Positions 56,682-59,149 of a stretch of 59,149 nucleotides of DNA are shown here, in pieces. The translations under genes and the position numbers were made by a program. Position 1 is the first letter of the stretch. Each line of letters starts with the position of its first letter. The notes below the pieces were generated by a model. The model was not told the origin of the DNA and searched no databases. It saw nothing but the letters and a program-made list of their open reading frames with translations. The stretch comes from Desulfobulbus elongatus DSM 2908 (lineage in GTDB: Bacteria; Desulfobacterota; Desulfobulbia; Desulfobulbales; Desulfobulbaceae), in the NCBI RefSeq assembly GCF_000621145.1, contig NZ_JHZB01000022.1:7501-66649 (forward strand), written 5' to 3'.

Positions 56682-58178
56682 TCACTGTTGTACTCCAAAG
56701 GAAAAAGGATTCACGATGTAGATTCGAGCTGGCCTTCCTCGTGGTTTTTTTACTTCAGCATGAACCGGTTCAACGATGTAGCCTCGTTCCTCAAGTATCT
56801 GCAAGCCTGGTTGAACGAGTGCCATCTTTGGCCAGCGGCCTTTTACTTTTTCCAGGCAGGCGCGGGTTGTAAATGACTCGACACGCTCTCGAGTGATCCA
56901 TTTCAAAATGGCCTTGGCGCACTCCATAGCATCATCTGTGCCCATGAGATTTAACGCGACCCTGGTGTGCTCGGTAATCAGGCGAGCAAGTTGTACCGCT
57001 GCTTGCAATGTCGTTTCGGAAAGCAAATGGTTTTGCGGTTCTTCATGAAGTGTGACATGGCAGAGAGCAGCAAGCCGTAGAGCCTGTCCGGGCAGCTTGC
57101 CGCCCCAATCACGGATGCTGGACAAACTACCCCCTTCGGCAAGAGCTTGTTCAGTTTTTTCCGCGAAATTGAGCCAGGCGCTCAACGCTTTCTCGCCCAG
57201 CTGCAATTCGTAGGGTAGCTGTTGATCCTGGTTGTCTTTTCGCCAGGGTAGTGCGATTATCTGGCGAATGGTTTTGAAATATGTCTGTTGGAGATCGTTT
57301 GGGATGGGGTTGGTGCGAAATGTCCGGGAGCCGACCATGCTATTGGGCACCAAAAAGAGCAATCTTCCAATGAGCCCTCGTCCTTTGAATGACGAATTTT
57401 GTGCTAATCCTCTCAGTACATCGGGTTGTGCAGACAGGATTAAGGTGAGAGCAGGATCATTCAGAATGATTGGGCTAGAATGGCGTCGATCAATTCGGAC
57501 TGATTCACCGTTCCACGCCTTGAGTACTACATCAAGATTGGGAACTCCGCTTGAATATCGACCGGCCAATGTGTCGAAGAAGCCTCCTTCAGCCTCTATC
57601 ATTGCAATGCGTTGGTTGTTTTCTGCCATAAGCGCTGCAAGCGCTTCGGGTGTTGTGTCGTCAGCAAGAAACCGCGGGGATGTTTCGAAGTTCGGTGTTT
57701 CCTTTTTTAGTTCAGCTATTTTGCAAGCTATTTCACGTCGTTCTTCGGCAGTTTTGCACTTGCGTGAAGACATAACCAGGGCTCGTTGCGCTTCTTCCAG
57801 TACTTGATATTCTGCCTGCGATAAGGCCAAATCTTTTGCAACAATCTTTTGTTGTTCTTCCTCCCAATCGATGAGAGGCCTTCGGCAAATATCTTTAACC
57901 GCACTCTTTCGTTCACCTGGCGGCAAAATAGCTAGAGCGTAAATATTGACAGGTTCCGAATAACCCTCATAGGGGGATATTCTAACCTTTCTTTGCGCTG
58001 GGGCCGCAATCGTACCCAAAACGTTAATCAACGCCAGTTCATAAGGAACTTGTATGGCTTCAGCCACAGCGGCTGAATATTCACTTATTATCCCCGGTGG
58101 AATATTTGGGGGGATGGGGGGAGGTGAGAGATCATCGATGGGAATTGGAGGCGTGAATTGATTAGGAGGATCAGGCAT
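56682..58178 (-). CDS. DUF3987 (YfjI-type) replication-associated protein
   Basis: 498 residues from MPDPPNQFTPPIPIDD with AAAGGAGG before the ATG, overlapping the HTH gene stop. A Pro-rich N-terminus and the YfjI-like core (ALAILPPGERKSAVKDICRRPL, with a modified P-loop PPGERKS) precede EAEGGFFDTLAGRYSSG (Walker-B-like), a helicase-like segment and a C-terminal winged helix. Members sit next to primases or replace them on mobile elements. It is probably the element's replication or mobilisation helper. Confidence 0.82.
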   Translation of the reverse strand: MPDPPNQFTPPIPIDDLSPPPIPPNIPPGIISEYSAAVAEAIQVPYELALINVLGTIAAPAQRKVRISPYEGYSEPVNIYALAILPPGERKSAVKDICRRPLIDWEEEQQKIVAKDLALSQAEYQVLEEAQRALVMSSRKCKTAEERREIACKIAELKKETPNFETSPRFLADDTTPEALAALMAENNQRIAMIEAEGGFFDTLAGRYSSGVPNLDVVLKAWNGESVRIDRRHSSPIILNDPALTLILSAQPDVLRGLAQNSSFKGRGLIGRLLFLVPNSMVGSRTFRTNPIPNDLQQTYFKTIRQIIALPWRKDNQDQQLPYELQLGEKALSAWLNFAEKTEQALAEGGSLSSIRDWGGKLPGQALRLAALCHVTLHEEPQNHLLSETTLQAAVQLARLITEHTRVALNLMGTDDAMECAKAILKWITRERVESFTTRACLEKVKGRWPKMALVQPGLQILEERGYIVEPVHAEVKKPRGRPARIYIVNPFSFGVQQ

Positions 58179-58401
58179 GGGAACCTCCTTTCAACGTATT
58201 TACTGTATCGATGGTCTCTACGACACAGGATTGGGCGTACTCATCCAGATCAGTGATATTGTATACGACTCTAGCGCCAATTTTACAAAAACGCGGGCCC
58301 CTGCCGAGGCTACGCCAAACTTCCATGGTGCCAGGTCTAATGCCGAGGTATTGAGCTGCTTCGCGGGTATTGAGCCTCCGTTTACTTGACAGAAATTCCA
58401 T
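58171..58401 (-). CDS. AlpA/excisionase-type HTH protein
   Basis: 76 residues with GAGGAGA before the ATG. The HTH_17 motif LNTREAAQYLGIRPGTMEVWRSLGRGP is followed by KIGARVVYNITDLDEY, the excisionase/AlpA wing. It would regulate excision or the downstream DUF3987 gene, with which it overlaps by 8 bp (58171-58178). Confidence 0.85.
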   Translation of the reverse strand: MEFLSSKRRLNTREAAQYLGIRPGTMEVWRSLGRGPRFCKIGARVVYNITDLDEYAQSCVVETIDTVNTLKGGSHA

Positions 58402-58482
58402 GCTGTTCTCCTCTGTTAAATTTAGTTGAACAGAGGAAAACAGAAATTTAAAAAACGAGCTAAATATGTTGATATATTCTAG

Positions 58483-58839
58483 TTAATTATTTGTTTTTAT
58501 TAAATTTAATGGGTTGTCAAGGTTTATGGCCTCATCAATGTCTAGAATGGGCTTCTGGGCTCTATGGGGGATAAAATTTGAGGCAAGTGTTAATATTTTT
58601 TTGGATATTGCTAAAAAACCTTGAATTCCTTCGGCTTGAACGCGTGGATCAATTGAAGTTAATTCAGCTATATTAACAAATACATTTGATCTGGTTGCGA
58701 AGTTCTCCTTGTAAAAAAAACGTGGTAATGTTGCCCATAGATGTGAAACGCTTTTATATTTTTGCCAAATGTTTGACGATAAATTATCTTCTGTATAAGT
58801 GATTATCCACAAATAAATTGCTCGCAATTTTCCTGCCAC
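58483..58839 (-). pseudogene. ORF of unknown function, probably 5'-truncated by the IS element
   Basis: Up to 118 residues (…YKSVSHLWATLPRFFYKENFATRSN...LDIDEAINLDNPLNLIKTNN). The only start lies at or inside the IS left end, and no ribosome-binding site precedes it, so the natural N-terminus was probably replaced by the insertion. Helical, AT-rich, not recognised. Confidence 0.4.
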
Positions 58840-59149
58840 CAGCTAATATCCGTTGAAACCAAGCAACGGGGGGAGAAATGGCACGCATCAAAACCTGGGA
58901 AATTTCGGATGCATTCTGGGCGATCGTTGAACCGTTGATCCCCACAGATCTGCGAGAAGCCGGAAAAGAATATACTCGTAAGCCAGGCGGAGGCCGAAAG
59001 CCGAAGTATTCGAACCGACTCTTTTTCTCCGCAATAGTGTACGTCCTGAGGACAGGAATCATCTGGAACGCCTTGCCGCGTGAGAAATTTGAAGGCGTCA
59101 GTTCTGCTATGGTTCATCGGAAATTTCAGCAGTGGGCCAAGGCGGGAGT
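58831..59149 (+). mobile_element. IS5-family insertion sequence, left part
   Basis: The sequence changes from AT-rich island DNA to the transposase leader near 58831, but the exact terminal inverted repeat cannot be fixed because the right end is outside the window. Confidence 0.55.
58878..59149 (+). CDS. IS5-family transposase (DUF4096 N-terminus, partial)
   Basis: 90 residues are visible, open at the right edge: MARIKTWEISDAFWAIVEPL, GGGRKPKYSNRLFFSAIVYVLRTGIIWNALP. This is the DUF4096 region of IS5 transposases, lacking the DDE residues that lie further on. GGGGGGAGAA is the ribosome-binding site. Confidence 0.9.
   Translation, partial: MARIKTWEISDAFWAIVEPLIPTDLREAGKEYTRKPGGGRKPKYSNRLFFSAIVYVLRTGIIWNALPREKFEGVSSAMVHRKFQQWAKAG

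Overview
The window joins about 38 kb of GC-rich, syntenic-looking bacterial chromosome to an AT-richer accessory island that begins directly downstream of an initiator tRNA-Met gene and runs off the right edge. The host is probably a sulfate-reducer-type deltaproteobacterium (Desulfobulbales-like). That is an inference from the mix of genes: a UGA-containing HesB/IscA-like selenoprotein, an archaeal-type phosphoglycerate mutase next to homoserine dehydrogenase, a CobA-HemD fusion beside hemC, and a bacterial deoxyhypusine-synthase-like protein. No rRNA or CRISPR array is present.

Left part (1-15.6 kb), mostly minus strand: tamB (cut by the left edge) and tamA for outer-membrane assembly; clpB; a HesB-like selenoprotein with a visible SECIS hairpin; on the plus strand a 6-phosphofructokinase and an endonuclease III-family protein; on the minus strand trmJ, a coiled-coil membrane protein and RNase R; then a plus-strand RelA/SpoT homologue whose synthetase half looks dead.

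Middle (15.6-38.1 kb): aat; a GspA/ExeA-type ATPase with a C-terminal SPOR-like domain; ispH; a compact minus-strand run of HEAT-like protein, DinG-type helicase, polyprenyl diphosphate synthase and YibQ-type deacetylase; a response regulator-histidine kinase hybrid; an outer-membrane porin; an FG-GAP lipid-free periplasmic protein; a haem-precursor operon (gmhA, deoxyhypusine synthase-like gene, hemC, cobA-hemD) that ends in a cereblon-like CULT-domain protein; adk; and a plus-strand hom - aPGAM - thioesterase operon that leads into the tRNA.

Island (38.1-59.1 kb): a decayed ORF, a NERD-domain protein, two probable integron cassettes with recognisable attC sites (a SLATT-like two-TM protein plus a 54-aa partner, then a HEPN-like protein), a 1065-aa protein with an Mrr-like nuclease N-terminus, and a type I restriction-modification locus (hsdR, hsdM, AlbA_2-domain protein, hsdS, AAA-TOPRIM protein). 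Beyond it, on the minus strand, is a ColE1-like mobilisation module with nested genes (mobC, mobA, mobB, mobD) and an oriT-like hairpin. A DUF3987 helicase/primase-associated protein, an AlpA-type HTH protein, a truncated ORF and the start of an IS5-family element follow. The island reads as a mobilisable, probably tRNA-integrated element loaded with defence genes. Its integrase and right end lie outside the window.
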